NCBI GenBank assembly: GCA_903921945.1
Contig: CAIXSC010000521.1
Location: 1-13,548, forward strand
DNA: 13,548 nucleotides
Source: an uncultured Planctomycetaceae bacterium
GTDB taxonomy: Bacteria; Planctomycetota; Planctomycetia; Pirellulales; Pirellulaceae
Reading direction: 5' to 3'
Shown here: positions 1 through 6,828 of the stretch, one piece after another
Numbering within the stretch: position 1 is the stretch's first letter
How the letters are laid out: each line of letters begins with the position of its first letter
The notes under the pieces: generated by a model
Seen by the model: the letters and a program-made list of their open reading frames with translations, nothing else
The model's database searches: none
What the model was told of the DNA's origin: nothing
Program-made: the position numbers and the translations under genes

Positions 1-1180
1 GGTCCGCTGTGGAAATAGGCGAGGCGGTGAACGAACCGCCAATCCGCTTCTGCCACACCTCTTCGCCGTCGCTCGCTCGAAGGCAGGTGATAACGCCGCT
101 CTCCGCGCTCATAAACAGATGGCCGTTGACGAGCGATGGCGAGCCGTACTTGGGAATGCCCTTCGACTGTTTCCACACGACGTGGGAGGTGGTAACGTCG
201 CCGGCGCCGTCGAGTTTGGCGGCGAACAGCTTGAAGCCGCCATCCGCGGTGGACAGGTAGGCGACACCGTCGCCAATCACGGGGCGGGCGGAGACGTTCA
301 TGCCGCCGCAGCGAATCCGCCATAGTTCGGCGCCCGTCTTCGGATCGTAGGCGATCGCCGCGCCAGCGCTTGGGTCGAGCAATTGCGGTTTTCCCGCCAC
401 CTCGATCACATGCGGCGTCGCGTAGGCCTTCTTGATGTCGCCATTGTCGCTGCCGTATTCGATGCGACGATCCGTTTTCCAGACGGTTTTACCGGTGAGC
501 TTATCGAGCGCCGCGACGTACTGGACGTCGAATCCGTCGAACGTCAGGATCAGCAAGTCGCCCCACACGATAGGCGAAGACGCCGGTCCGCGATGGTGAT
601 TGCACGGCAGATCCTGCCGCGTCCAAACGACCTTGCCGGACTGCGTATCCACACAGGCCGTGCCCGCTGAACCGTAGTGAGCGTAAAACCGGCCCTCCTC
701 GATCACGGGCGTCGACGAGGCATAGCTATTTCGCGCGATGCAGAATTGCGGTTTGTCGACTTCGAAAACCGTGATGTCGCGAACCACCTTGCCTGTTTCC
801 AAATCCACATGCAACGCCGAGAGCCGTTTGCCGTCCGGAGTGGCGTTGGTCAGCCAAACCTGCTGGTCCCAAACGACGGGCGATGACCACGCCTTGCCGC
901 TGATCGGCGTCTTCCAGCGAACATGCTCGGTCTCGCTCCAGGCCAACGGCAATTGCTTCGAAACGGCATGGCCATTGCCGGCCGGCCCGCGGAACTGCGA
1001 CCAGTGCGGGGCGGAGTCGGCCTCGGCGGCCGCGACTTGCGACGCGGAGACTCCCGCCAAGATCAATCCTACGGTCGATGGCGGCGCCGACGGGCTGGCA
1101 AGCCCCAACGCGGCTGCTCCGCAGGCGGCGGCAGCGAGCGTTCGGAGCGGAGCGAACAGGCGATGCAGGGCGGAGTTCAT
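1..1180 (-). CDS. Secreted PQQ-like beta-propeller repeat protein (3' end outside window)
   Basis: Reading leftward from ATG at 1180 gives 393 residues with no stop before the window edge, so the C-terminus is missing. The start has GAGG seven bases upstream. Residues 1 to about 52 form a long Ala-rich export signal. Residues 60-70 read WSQFRGPAGNG, the signature opening of planctomycete secreted beta-propeller proteins related to outer-membrane assembly factor BamB and PQQ enzymes. Propeller blades then repeat the pattern 'SSPVV..D..V......L.ALD..TGK.VW' (around residues 99-135, 155-187, 200-235, 255-288, 296-337, 346-377), with a further blade starting at the edge. No PQQ-dehydrogenase catalytic residues can be assigned, so the likely role is extracytoplasmic scaffolding or binding rather than catalysis; that is inference. 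It begins 28 bp after the phosphatase gene on the same strand, which suggests co-transcription. Confidence 0.88.
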   Translation of the reverse strand, partial: MNSALHRLFAPLRTLAAAACGAAALGLASPSAPPSTVGLILAGVSASQVAAAEADSAPHWSQFRGPAGNGHAVSKQLPLAWSETEHVRWKTPISGKAWSSPVVWDQQVWLTNATPDGKRLSALHVDLETGKVVRDITVFEVDKPQFCIARNSYASSTPVIEEGRFYAHYGSAGTACVDTQSGKVVWTRQDLPCNHHRGPASSPIVWGDLLILTFDGFDVQYVAALDKLTGKTVWKTDRRIEYGSDNGDIKKAYATPHVIEVAGKPQLLDPSAGAAIAYDPKTGAELWRIRCGGMNVSARPVIGDGVAYLSTADGGFKLFAAKLDGAGDVTTSHVVWKQSKGIPKYGSPSLVNGHLFMSAESGVITCLRASDGEEVWQKRIGGSFTASPISTAD

Positions 1181-1208
1181 GGTGTAGCCTCGGTGCGGCA
1201 AGCGGGAA

Positions 1209-2399
1209 TCATTCGCTTCGTTCGAGCAGCACGACGGTGGTGTCGTCGGCGCGGCCGGCGCCGCGAGTGGCGGCGTGCGAGTCCTCGAACAGCTTGTCCA
1301 GGGTTTGTTCGATCGTGAGATTCACACAGTTCTTCAAGGTCTGCATGATGCCCGCTTGGCCGAACTGTTCCTCGTCGCCGCCTCCTTCAGGAAAGGCTTC
1401 GTCGAGTCCGTCGGTGTAGAGCAGCAAGCGATGCTTCGCCGGGATTTCCCAGTTGCAGATTTCGTAACCCCAGTCGCCGTCGATTCCCAGCGGGAGCCCC
1501 GCGGAGTCTTCGGTGCCAAGAATCGTGATCTCGTTGGTTTCCATGTTCTGCAGCATCGGCATCGGGTGGCCAGCCGAGGACCACTGGATCCGGTGATTGA
1601 CGGTGTCGAGCATGCAGTAGAGCAACGTGATGAAACCGCCTTGGTCGCGGACGATGTCATTATCGCTGAGCCGCTTGTTGACTTCGGTGACGAAGTCGAC
1701 GGCGTTGGGATACTTGCGATCGCGGATCATGCGCATCAGGGTGTGCATGGTCATGATCGACATGCACGCCTTGACGCCGTGGCCGGACGCGTCGCCGACC
1801 AGCAACACCAGCCCGCCCTCGTCGAGCGTGAAGACGTCGTAGTAATCGCCACCCGCCATCACGACCGGGACGTCGCCAACGACGCGGATCTGGGAGGGTT
1901 CGTACCGGGCGGCGATGTGGTAGCCGGGAGGCGACGGCAAGTTGTGCGGAATGACCGATTCTTGCAAGCGGCGGACCGAGTCCACTTCTTCCCGCAGACG
2001 ATCGGCGAGGTAGCGCGAACGTTCCGACTGCACGGCCGTGTACGCCGACTCGATCAGGTAGAGCAGCAGGAACAGATACTCGCCGTTCACATCCCGCGGG
2101 ATGTTCATCCGCAGACCGTGCGAAATGAATTTGGCAAGCTGAACGATTTCGCCCGATTTCCACGCGCCGAGCACCGGAGCTTCGGGAAGCGACTTGCGGG
2201 TTCGCTGGAAGAAGTCGAAGGCCGTTTCATCGGTCGGAAAATTCAGCGCCAGCAAGATGGTTTCCCATCCGCCCTTGTACAGCGCCTTGGTGAACGGCTC
2301 GGCCTCGGTGTAGACCTCCGCGTAGTTCTCGTCGACATTCAAAACGAGGCTGATCGTCTCCGCTTCTATCGGATCGTCCCACCCCACGAGAATACGCAT
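1209..2399 (-). CDS. SpoIIE/RsbU-type PP2C serine phosphatase with degenerate receiver-like N-terminus
   Basis: A 396-residue cytosolic protein. The ATG at 2399 is preferred over an upstream in-frame start at 2477 because GGTGGAG lies just before it and the conserved domain begins there (MRILVGWDDP). Residues 1 to about 110 resemble a response-regulator receiver. The usual phospho-acceptor Asp after strand 3 appears to be Ala51 (ILLALNFP), and the conserved Lys near the end is not evident, so phosphorylation control looks lost. A charged helical linker (about 119-150) leads to the PP2C domain. Its metal-binding motifs are intact: GGDYYD (183-188), GDASGHG (202-208), TDGLDEA (329-335) and DDTTVVLL (385-392). 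The family dephosphorylates phosphoserine on anti-sigma-factor antagonists (STAS proteins). No partner kinase or STAS gene is visible here. The beta-propeller gene follows after 28 bp. Confidence 0.92.
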   Translation of the reverse strand: MRILVGWDDPIEAETISLVLNVDENYAEVYTEAEPFTKALYKGGWETILLALNFPTDETAFDFFQRTRKSLPEAPVLGAWKSGEIVQLAKFISHGLRMNIPRDVNGEYLFLLLYLIESAYTAVQSERSRYLADRLREEVDSVRRLQESVIPHNLPSPPGYHIAARYEPSQIRVVGDVPVVMAGGDYYDVFTLDEGGLVLLVGDASGHGVKACMSIMTMHTLMRMIRDRKYPNAVDFVTEVNKRLSDNDIVRDQGGFITLLYCMLDTVNHRIQWSSAGHPMPMLQNMETNEITILGTEDSAGLPLGIDGDWGYEICNWEIPAKHRLLLYTDGLDEAFPEGGGDEEQFGQAGIMQTLKNCVNLTIEQTLDKLFEDSHAATRGAGRADDTTVVLLERSE

Positions 2400-2630
2400 A
2401 AGCTCCACCCTTGCTCGAAACCTGCCGATACCCGCCGTTGCCACAGCACCGCCCCGCCATGGGGACGGTCGCTGCATAGGTTAACTTACCAGCGCGCCGG
2501 CGAAAAGTATTCAACGCCCGCCAACACGTCCTTTCCGTGCCCGGCATCGACGGGCTGTGAGGGCCGTCGGCGGAAGGCGTTTGGTGGTTGGTGGTTGGCA
2601 CGGGCGACGACGGACGCACCGGGCAAGCGA

Positions 2631-3278
2631 TCACTTGGGCGGCGGATCGCGGCGCATCATGCGGAATGCGCAGTGGGAACCCCAGCCTTCGCGGACCGCC
2701 AAGTGAATGTAGAGCATAGCGAGCGACTCGAGATAGCTCGCACAGCGGAGCGGACCGGCATCGACGGGTTCGAAATCGAGGTCGGCGATCAGTTGCCGGA
2801 CGAGTGTTTTCGCGTCGCGATCATCGCCGCAGTAGAACATCGACGCGGCTTGCCCATCGTAGAGGGGCTGAGCCATCGTGGCGGTGCTGGCGACGTTGAA
2901 CGCTTTCACCACACGGCCGCCGCGAGCCCACCCGGCGATCCGTTCCGCCGCCGACAGACCGCCTTCCACGACAAGCCCGCTCAGGTCCGGCTTGAGCGGA
3001 TTGGAGCAGTCGATCAACACGCGGTCGCCGAGATCGCCGACCGACGCGAGCAGATCGGGAGCGGCTCCATAGGGGGTGGCGAGCAGAACCACTTCGGCCG
3101 TGGCGACGGCATCGTGAAGCGTTCCGACGGTCGCGCCGCCGCCCGCTCGTTCGACAAGTTGACGAGCCTTCTCTCCGGTTGGGTTTCGCGATCCGAAGAC
3201 GATGGCATGGCCGCGCGCGGCCCAGCGCGTTCCCAACACTGCAGCGACCCGTCCCGTTCCCAGCACACCGACACGCAT
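2631..3278 (-). CDS. NAD(P)-binding oxidoreductase, F420H2:NADP oxidoreductase-like family
   Basis: A 215-residue Rossmann protein starting at ATG 3278, with AGGAG seven bases upstream. A longer in-frame start at 3323 adds only an unconserved 15-residue stretch. The dinucleotide motif is G-V-L-G-T-G at residues 4-9. A Ser-Arg pair at 30-31 (FGSRNP) at the end of strand 2 suggests preference for NADP phosphate. VLIDCSNPL (87-95), VVKAFNV (123-129) and DAGPL (173-177) are the conserved blocks of the family that includes NADPH-dependent F420 reductases and many bacterial proteins of unknown substrate. Length is normal for the family. No F420-biosynthesis gene is nearby, so the F420 assignment is a family resemblance, not a substrate call. 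It is separated by 231 bp from the phosphatase gene and is probably a separate transcription unit. Confidence 0.83.
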   Translation of the reverse strand: MRVGVLGTGRVAAVLGTRWAARGHAIVFGSRNPTGEKARQLVERAGGGATVGTLHDAVATAEVVLLATPYGAAPDLLASVGDLGDRVLIDCSNPLKPDLSGLVVEGGLSAAERIAGWARGGRVVKAFNVASTATMAQPLYDGQAASMFYCGDDRDAKTLVRQLIADLDFEPVDAGPLRCASYLESLAMLYIHLAVREGWGSHCAFRMMRRDPPPK

Positions 3279-3418
3279 CAGCCAACTCCTGCAAGGACAC
3301 CCTGAACTTCTGAACCCGAACACGCGAGCCTTGGAAGCGGCTCGATCTTACGCTTAAAAATCGAGCGAGATGAATCAGTGTCGCGGTGTGACGCCACCCG
3401 GACTGGCATCGCGTCGCG

Positions 3419-3449
3419 GCGAACGGCTGCCGGCCGGCAGGCTGTTCGC
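3419..3449. repeat. Long GC-rich inverted repeat around a perfect palindrome
   Basis: The core CTGCCGGCCGGCAG (3427-3440) is a perfect 14-bp palindrome. It is flanked by GCGAAC (3419-3424) and GTTCGC (3444-3449), which also pair, so nearly the whole element can fold into a hairpin with one small internal mismatch or bulge. It lies in the 232-bp spacer between the end of the Pro-rich membrane-protein gene and the start of the oxidoreductase gene, both leftward. No T-run follows on either strand, so it is not a canonical intrinsic terminator. It could be a factor-dependent terminator, an operator, or a dispersed repeat. Confidence 0.6.
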
Positions 3450-3510
3450 GTCGAAAACCCGTCTAATCGCTCGCTCCCGAGACGTGCCCATTCCCTCCGG
3501 AAAACGGCTC

Positions 3511-5193
3511 CTACTTCCTTCCCACTGTGACTGTGAACGGAAAGTTTTCGAACGGAACCTGCAACGCGGTGACGGTATAGCGGAAGTCGCCAGCCGGTGC
3601 CGAGGGGATGTCGAGCTGGATGGTTTCGACCCCTTCGCGGACATGTTTTTGGCCGTCGGGGCCCACAACCTCGATCCGCAACTTCGCCCCTTGGTTTTCG
3701 AAGGCGAGGACAAATTTCAGCGTGCCTTCGGCGGTGTTTTGGTAGGTCGAACTGGCCGTGGGCGTGTCGGCCGAGGCGCTCAACAGGTTTTGCTTGGCGG
3801 ATGAGAAGCCGCCCTTGAGCATGGTCTCGGAGACTTCGGTTTGCACGCGCGCGGTCACGGTGGCGAAGACGAGGTACTTGAGAAGTTCGAGTTCGGTGCG
3901 GGAGTTTTGTTTTTCATTGTGGAACGAGGTGAAGACGACCGCGCCGCGGCCGACAGGGATGCGAACGAGCAGCGGTGACTCGACCCGCGCACCTTGGGCG
4001 GCGTAGGTTCCGCGAAGATACGTTTTCACTTCGCGCCCGCGAAACGCGGCCGGGTACCAATTCGGCAGATCGAACTTCAAATGAATATCGGGGCCGATCA
4101 CCTCGCGAAGTCCGTCATCCACGACTTGCGCGGTCATCTCCTGCGCGTCACCCGGCTTCAGTTTTTCCTGATCGATCAGCTCCGGGAAGGCAAGCATCAA
4201 CAACTGCATCCGCCAGTCCGAAGCGTATAGCGTGCCGCCTTCTTCGACATAGGTGCGCAACGAGCGGCGGAACGCTTCAAAGCTTGAACCGCTGGCCGAC
4301 TTCCACTCGTCGGGAGTCTCGCCGCAGGTCGCGAACACAACGTCGTACTTGCGTAGTTCGTCGATTTTGTCGAAGTCTTCCACTCGCAAGTTGTCGTAGC
4401 GATAGCCGTCTCCCAATTCGCCGAGCAGTCGCCCCATGTCGTCGTACTTATGCGGAGTCACCGCCAGCCGAAGCCGCTTCGCGACAGACGGCGTCGCCAC
4501 CGGCGTCGTGGATTCCACAAGCATCGGACCAGCTGGCGCCTTCGGCGTCAGACGTGCGAGCACCGCGTCGACCGCGAACACGGCCAGCAACGCGCCACCG
4601 AGCAACAACGTGAGCGCGATGTCGATGATCCAGCCAATGACGCCCCGCCCTGAGTCCGCCGACGCAGCGGCCGACGCGCCCGGCGAGTTCGAAACGGGAA
4701 CGCCAAGCTGCGGCGTACCGGCTTGCGCTGTGCTGGCTTGCGCTGTGCTGGCTTGCGCTGTGCTGGCTTGCGCTGTGCTGGCTTGCGGGGCCGGCGGCCG
4801 CATGGCGGTGGGCGCAACAGGGCGTGACGGCAACGCGGACGAAGAAGCGGCGATTGGCGACGTGGCCGATGCAGGGGCGGGTGACGCGGCTGCGGGTGAC
4901 ACGGATGCGGGTGACACGGATGCGGGTGACACGGATGCGACCGGCGGCGCCAAGGTTGGAGGCGGGCCGGCGCTTGGTGACTTCACGGGTGGGAGCGGAA
5001 CTCGCGGGGGTGCCGTGAGCGTCGGCGGCGCAGCGGGAGGCGGCGCAGCGGGAGGCGGCGCGGTGGGAGGCGGCGTGTGTGAAAGTGGAGCGGTTGGCAG
5101 GGGAGGGGCTGGGGACGGTTGGGCCCTGCCCGGCGTGGGCGGTGGCGGAGGGCGTGAACCGGGTGGAGGTGGCGGTGGTGGTGGTCGGTTCAT
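3511..5193 (-). CDS. Pro/Ala-rich single-pass membrane protein with ThuA/class I glutaminase-like domain
   Basis: A 560-residue protein. The ATG at 5193 has GAGG six bases upstream; in-frame GTG 5217 and ATG 5208 lack a good ribosome site. Residues 1 to about 180 are almost entirely Pro/Ala/Ser/Thr, opening MNRPPPPPPPPG and containing three blocks of tandem 15-bp repeats. One hydrophobic helix lies at about 185-210 (GWIIDIALTLLLGGALLAVF). Residues about 240-447 look like a glutaminase/ThuA-type flavodoxin-like fold: YDVVFATCGE (283-292), YVEEGGTLYASDW (315-327), and GRGAVVFTSFHNEKQ (415-429) containing His-x-Glu. Whether Cys290/His425/Glu427 form a catalytic triad is unproven. The last ~70 residues resemble a PPC-like beta-sandwich (GPDGQKHV...FTVTVGRK). 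With the N-terminus inside, the C-terminal domains would be extracytoplasmic. It is divergent from the FHA-like gene, 125 bp apart. Confidence 0.8.
   Translation of the reverse strand: MNRPPPPPPPPGSRPPPPPTPGRAQPSPAPPLPTAPLSHTPPPTAPPPAAPPPAAPPTLTAPPRVPLPPVKSPSAGPPPTLAPPVASVSPASVSPASVSPAAASPAPASATSPIAASSSALPSRPVAPTAMRPPAPQASTAQASTAQASTAQASTAQAGTPQLGVPVSNSPGASAAASADSGRGVIGWIIDIALTLLLGGALLAVFAVDAVLARLTPKAPAGPMLVESTTPVATPSVAKRLRLAVTPHKYDDMGRLLGELGDGYRYDNLRVEDFDKIDELRKYDVVFATCGETPDEWKSASGSSFEAFRRSLRTYVEEGGTLYASDWRMQLLMLAFPELIDQEKLKPGDAQEMTAQVVDDGLREVIGPDIHLKFDLPNWYPAAFRGREVKTYLRGTYAAQGARVESPLLVRIPVGRGAVVFTSFHNEKQNSRTELELLKYLVFATVTARVQTEVSETMLKGGFSSAKQNLLSASADTPTASSTYQNTAEGTLKFVLAFENQGAKLRIEVVGPDGQKHVREGVETIQLDIPSAPAGDFRYTVTALQVPFENFPFTVTVGRK
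4721..4787. repeat. Tandem 15-bp repeat, four units
   Basis: Four identical head-to-tail copies of GCTTGCGCTGTGCTG (4721-4780), plus the first seven bases of a fifth. Inside the leftward gene this encodes a QASTA pentapeptide array. Perfect identity between units suggests recent slippage expansion, and unit number may vary between strains. Confidence 0.95.
4877..4936. repeat. Tandem 15-bp repeat, three perfect units plus one diverged
   Basis: GCGGGTGACACGGAT occurs at 4892-4906, 4907-4921 and 4922-4936. A diverged copy (GCGGGTGACGCGGCT) occurs at 4877-4891. It encodes an SVSPA-type pentapeptide array in the Pro/Ala-rich segment of the leftward membrane protein. Confidence 0.93.
5024..5068. 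repeat. Tandem 15-bp repeat, two perfect units plus one diverged
   Basis: GGCGGCGCAGCGGGA at 5024-5038 and 5039-5053 is followed by GGCGGCGCGGTGGGA at 5054-5068. It encodes Pro-Pro-Pro-Ala-Ala-type repeats near the N-terminus of the leftward membrane protein. Confidence 0.85.
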
Positions 5194-5318
5194 GATGGGC
5201 CTCGCCATGAGGGGCACCGCATCTGAGGAACGGACGCGAAGGTTTTTTCGCGGCGAGTTCCCGGACGGCAGCTCATGCTTTACGATGACACGATACCTTC
5301 TGGGAGCCCGTCCCCGCT

Positions 5319-6455
5319 ATGACTCTTGCGCGATTGGTCTATTACAGCGGAATTTTCAGTGGTTGGGCCGCGTTCCTGGGTTGGCTAGCCGGCGAGCTCT
5401 TCGTGCTCCGCGGCGACGCGGCCCGTGGCGGTTGGCTCGGGATCGCGTTGGTCGGCGGGCTGGTGGGCGCGGCGATCGGAGCCGGCTTGACGGCGGCCTC
5501 CGCGATGGGCGAGCGCGCCTGGGCGCGAATGGCGGGACGCATGGTGCTCGGCGCCGTTGGCGGCGGCGTCGGCGGGTTGGTCGGGATGTTGATCGGCAAT
5601 GCCGCCTATGCCGGAATCGGCTTGCCTCGATTCATCGGCTTCATGATTCTCGGGCTGGCCGTCGGCGTGGTCGATGGACTGGCTGATCGCTCTTGGCGTC
5701 GCGTCCGTAACGGCGTTTTCGGCGGATTGCTTGGCGGCATGGTCGGCGGTTTGCTCTTCAATCCACTCGTGTTTTTGCTCGCGTCCGACTCGGGGATTGC
5801 GAGCCGCGCGGCCGCCTTTGTGATCTTGGGCCTCTGCTTGGGCGCCTTGATTGGGCTCACGCAAGTCGTGCTCCGCGAAGCGTGGCTGACTGTGCTGGAT
5901 GGGTACCGCACCGGTCGCCAGTTGATCATCAGCCGTCCGATCACGGTGCTTGGCCGCGCTGACCATTTGCCGCTGCCATTTTTGGGGACGGCGAACCGCG
6001 AATTGGAGTTGGAACATTGCCGCATCGTTCGGCAACGCGATGGTTCGTTCCTGCTGGAAGATTTGCAATCGCGACTCGGAGTGTTCGTCAATCAGCAACG
6101 CGTGCAGGGATCCCGGATCCTGGCGAGCGGCGACGTGATTAAGTTGGGCGCGAATCACGTGCGTTTTCAGGAATCGCGGCGTCGTAGCGGAGCGGTCGCG
6201 GCGAACTCGGCGATGGGCGTCGCGTCGACCGCGAATCACAAGTCGCCGCCTCCACCACCTCCGCCACCACGACGTCCAACTGTCGCGCAGGCGACCGACA
6301 CGATTCCAGTGCCGCCTCCAGCGACCACGATCACGCCTCCCCCGAATTTGCTACCCCAGCATTCGCCGTCCGAGCAGCGTTGGCCCTCGAGCACGCCGAG
6401 CGGCCGGCCGCCGCTGCCGGGGACACCGCTTGGCGGGGATGGAACACGCCGATAG
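5319..6455 (+). CDS. Polytopic membrane protein with C-terminal FHA-like domain and Pro-rich tail
   Basis: A 378-residue protein starting at ATG 5319. The only purine-rich site, GGGAG, is about 12 bases upstream, so the ribosome site is weak. Residues 1-182 hold about six hydrophobic, Gly-rich membrane segments (roughly 5-26, 38-61, 74-97, 105-121, 132-154, 164-182). Residues about 205-284 match a forkhead-associated fold: ITVLGR (208-213), LEHCRI (231-236), LLEDLQSRLGVFVNQQRV (245-262) and LASGDVIKLG (268-277). The Arg and His landmarks are present. The Ser of the usual SxxH block and the Asn-Gly of the usual 'SxNGTxVN' block appear replaced, so phosphothreonine binding may be weakened or altered. 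Residues 309 to the end are Pro-rich, including a run of eight prolines, echoing the divergently transcribed neighbour. It likely recruits partners to the inner membrane; that is inference. Confidence 0.82.
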   Translation: MTLARLVYYSGIFSGWAAFLGWLAGELFVLRGDAARGGWLGIALVGGLVGAAIGAGLTAASAMGERAWARMAGRMVLGAVGGGVGGLVGMLIGNAAYAGIGLPRFIGFMILGLAVGVVDGLADRSWRRVRNGVFGGLLGGMVGGLLFNPLVFLLASDSGIASRAAAFVILGLCLGALIGLTQVVLREAWLTVLDGYRTGRQLIISRPITVLGRADHLPLPFLGTANRELELEHCRIVRQRDGSFLLEDLQSRLGVFVNQQRVQGSRILASGDVIKLGANHVRFQESRRRSGAVAANSAMGVASTANHKSPPPPPPPPRRPTVAQATDTIPVPPPATTITPPPNLLPQHSPSEQRWPSSTPSGRPPLPGTPLGGDGTRR

Positions 6456-6828
6456 TTTCCTGTGTTTCCGAGCCGATCGGATGATCGCAGTTCCTAAACA
6501 TCATCGGGATAATATGTTGAGTCGCCATGGGGGCGGCTGGCTGCGGATTGGTTGTCGCGAATCTCCGACCATAACCCTCTGTTTGCGAATGGTTCTTTCG
6601 GGTGGGGTTTCCGCATCCGAAGAAGTGCCGGTGAAGGTAGGGGACAACCCTTGCTTCCCGCCCGGGTTGCGAAAAAATTTGAAAATTTTTATGGCGCGCT
6701 AATTGCTCACTAGTTGGCAAGGCGATGGATTCAGTTAAGAATCGCATGGTTGTCATTCGTGGTGGCGGTGCCTATCGCCGTCGGGATTTTTATCGTTGTT
6801 CGAAGGCTATCGTACCTTGGAGTTTCCC
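6456..6828. other. Intergenic region upstream of the DUF1559 gene
   Basis: This is 373 bases without a credible gene. Open frames here lack ribosome sites and family resemblance. The left part is ordinary mixed sequence. The right part (6671-6690) is a sharply AT-rich island in an otherwise GC-rich window and probably marks the promoter of the downstream pseudopilin-like gene. I see no hairpin terminator after the FHA-like gene. Confidence 0.5.
6667..6705 (+). promoter_or_regulatory. Possible promoter / AT-rich upstream element
   Basis: GAAAAAATTTGAAAATTTTT (6671-6690) is a near-symmetrical A/T tract. TTGCGA (6667-6672) followed 17 bases later by TATGGC, or TTGAAA (6679-6684) followed 15 bases later by TAATTG, could be -35/-10 pairs. 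Neither is a strong match. The position, 125-160 bases before the DUF1559 start, fits a promoter with a leader. Confidence 0.25.

Noticed and set aside
1275..3305. 676-codon open frame on the plus strand
   Set aside because: It runs antisense through the phosphatase, an intergenic gap and the oxidoreductase, both with intact family motifs on the minus strand. It has no recognisable domain of its own.
3340..3366. GCTCGAT/ATCGAGC inverted repeat upstream of the oxidoreductase
   Set aside because: The arms are seven bases with a 13-base spacer and no T-run. This is weak and plausibly chance.
4721..4787. CRISPR-like array
   Set aside because: The 15-bp units abut with no spacers and are in-frame coding, so this is a minisatellite rather than a CRISPR.
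5235..5252. CGCGAA/TTCGCG hairpin with TTTT in the loop in the divergent promoter region
   Set aside because: The stem is only six base pairs and the T-run is in the loop. It could be an operator but cannot be supported.
4436..5686. 416-codon Gly/Ala-rich plus-strand frame
   Set aside because: It is antisense to the Pro/Ala-rich region and overlaps the start of the FHA-like gene out of frame. Gly-rich content is the mirror of the Pro codons.
5385..6239. 284-codon minus-strand frame
   Set aside because: It is antisense to the membrane/FHA-like gene, with random-looking charged composition.
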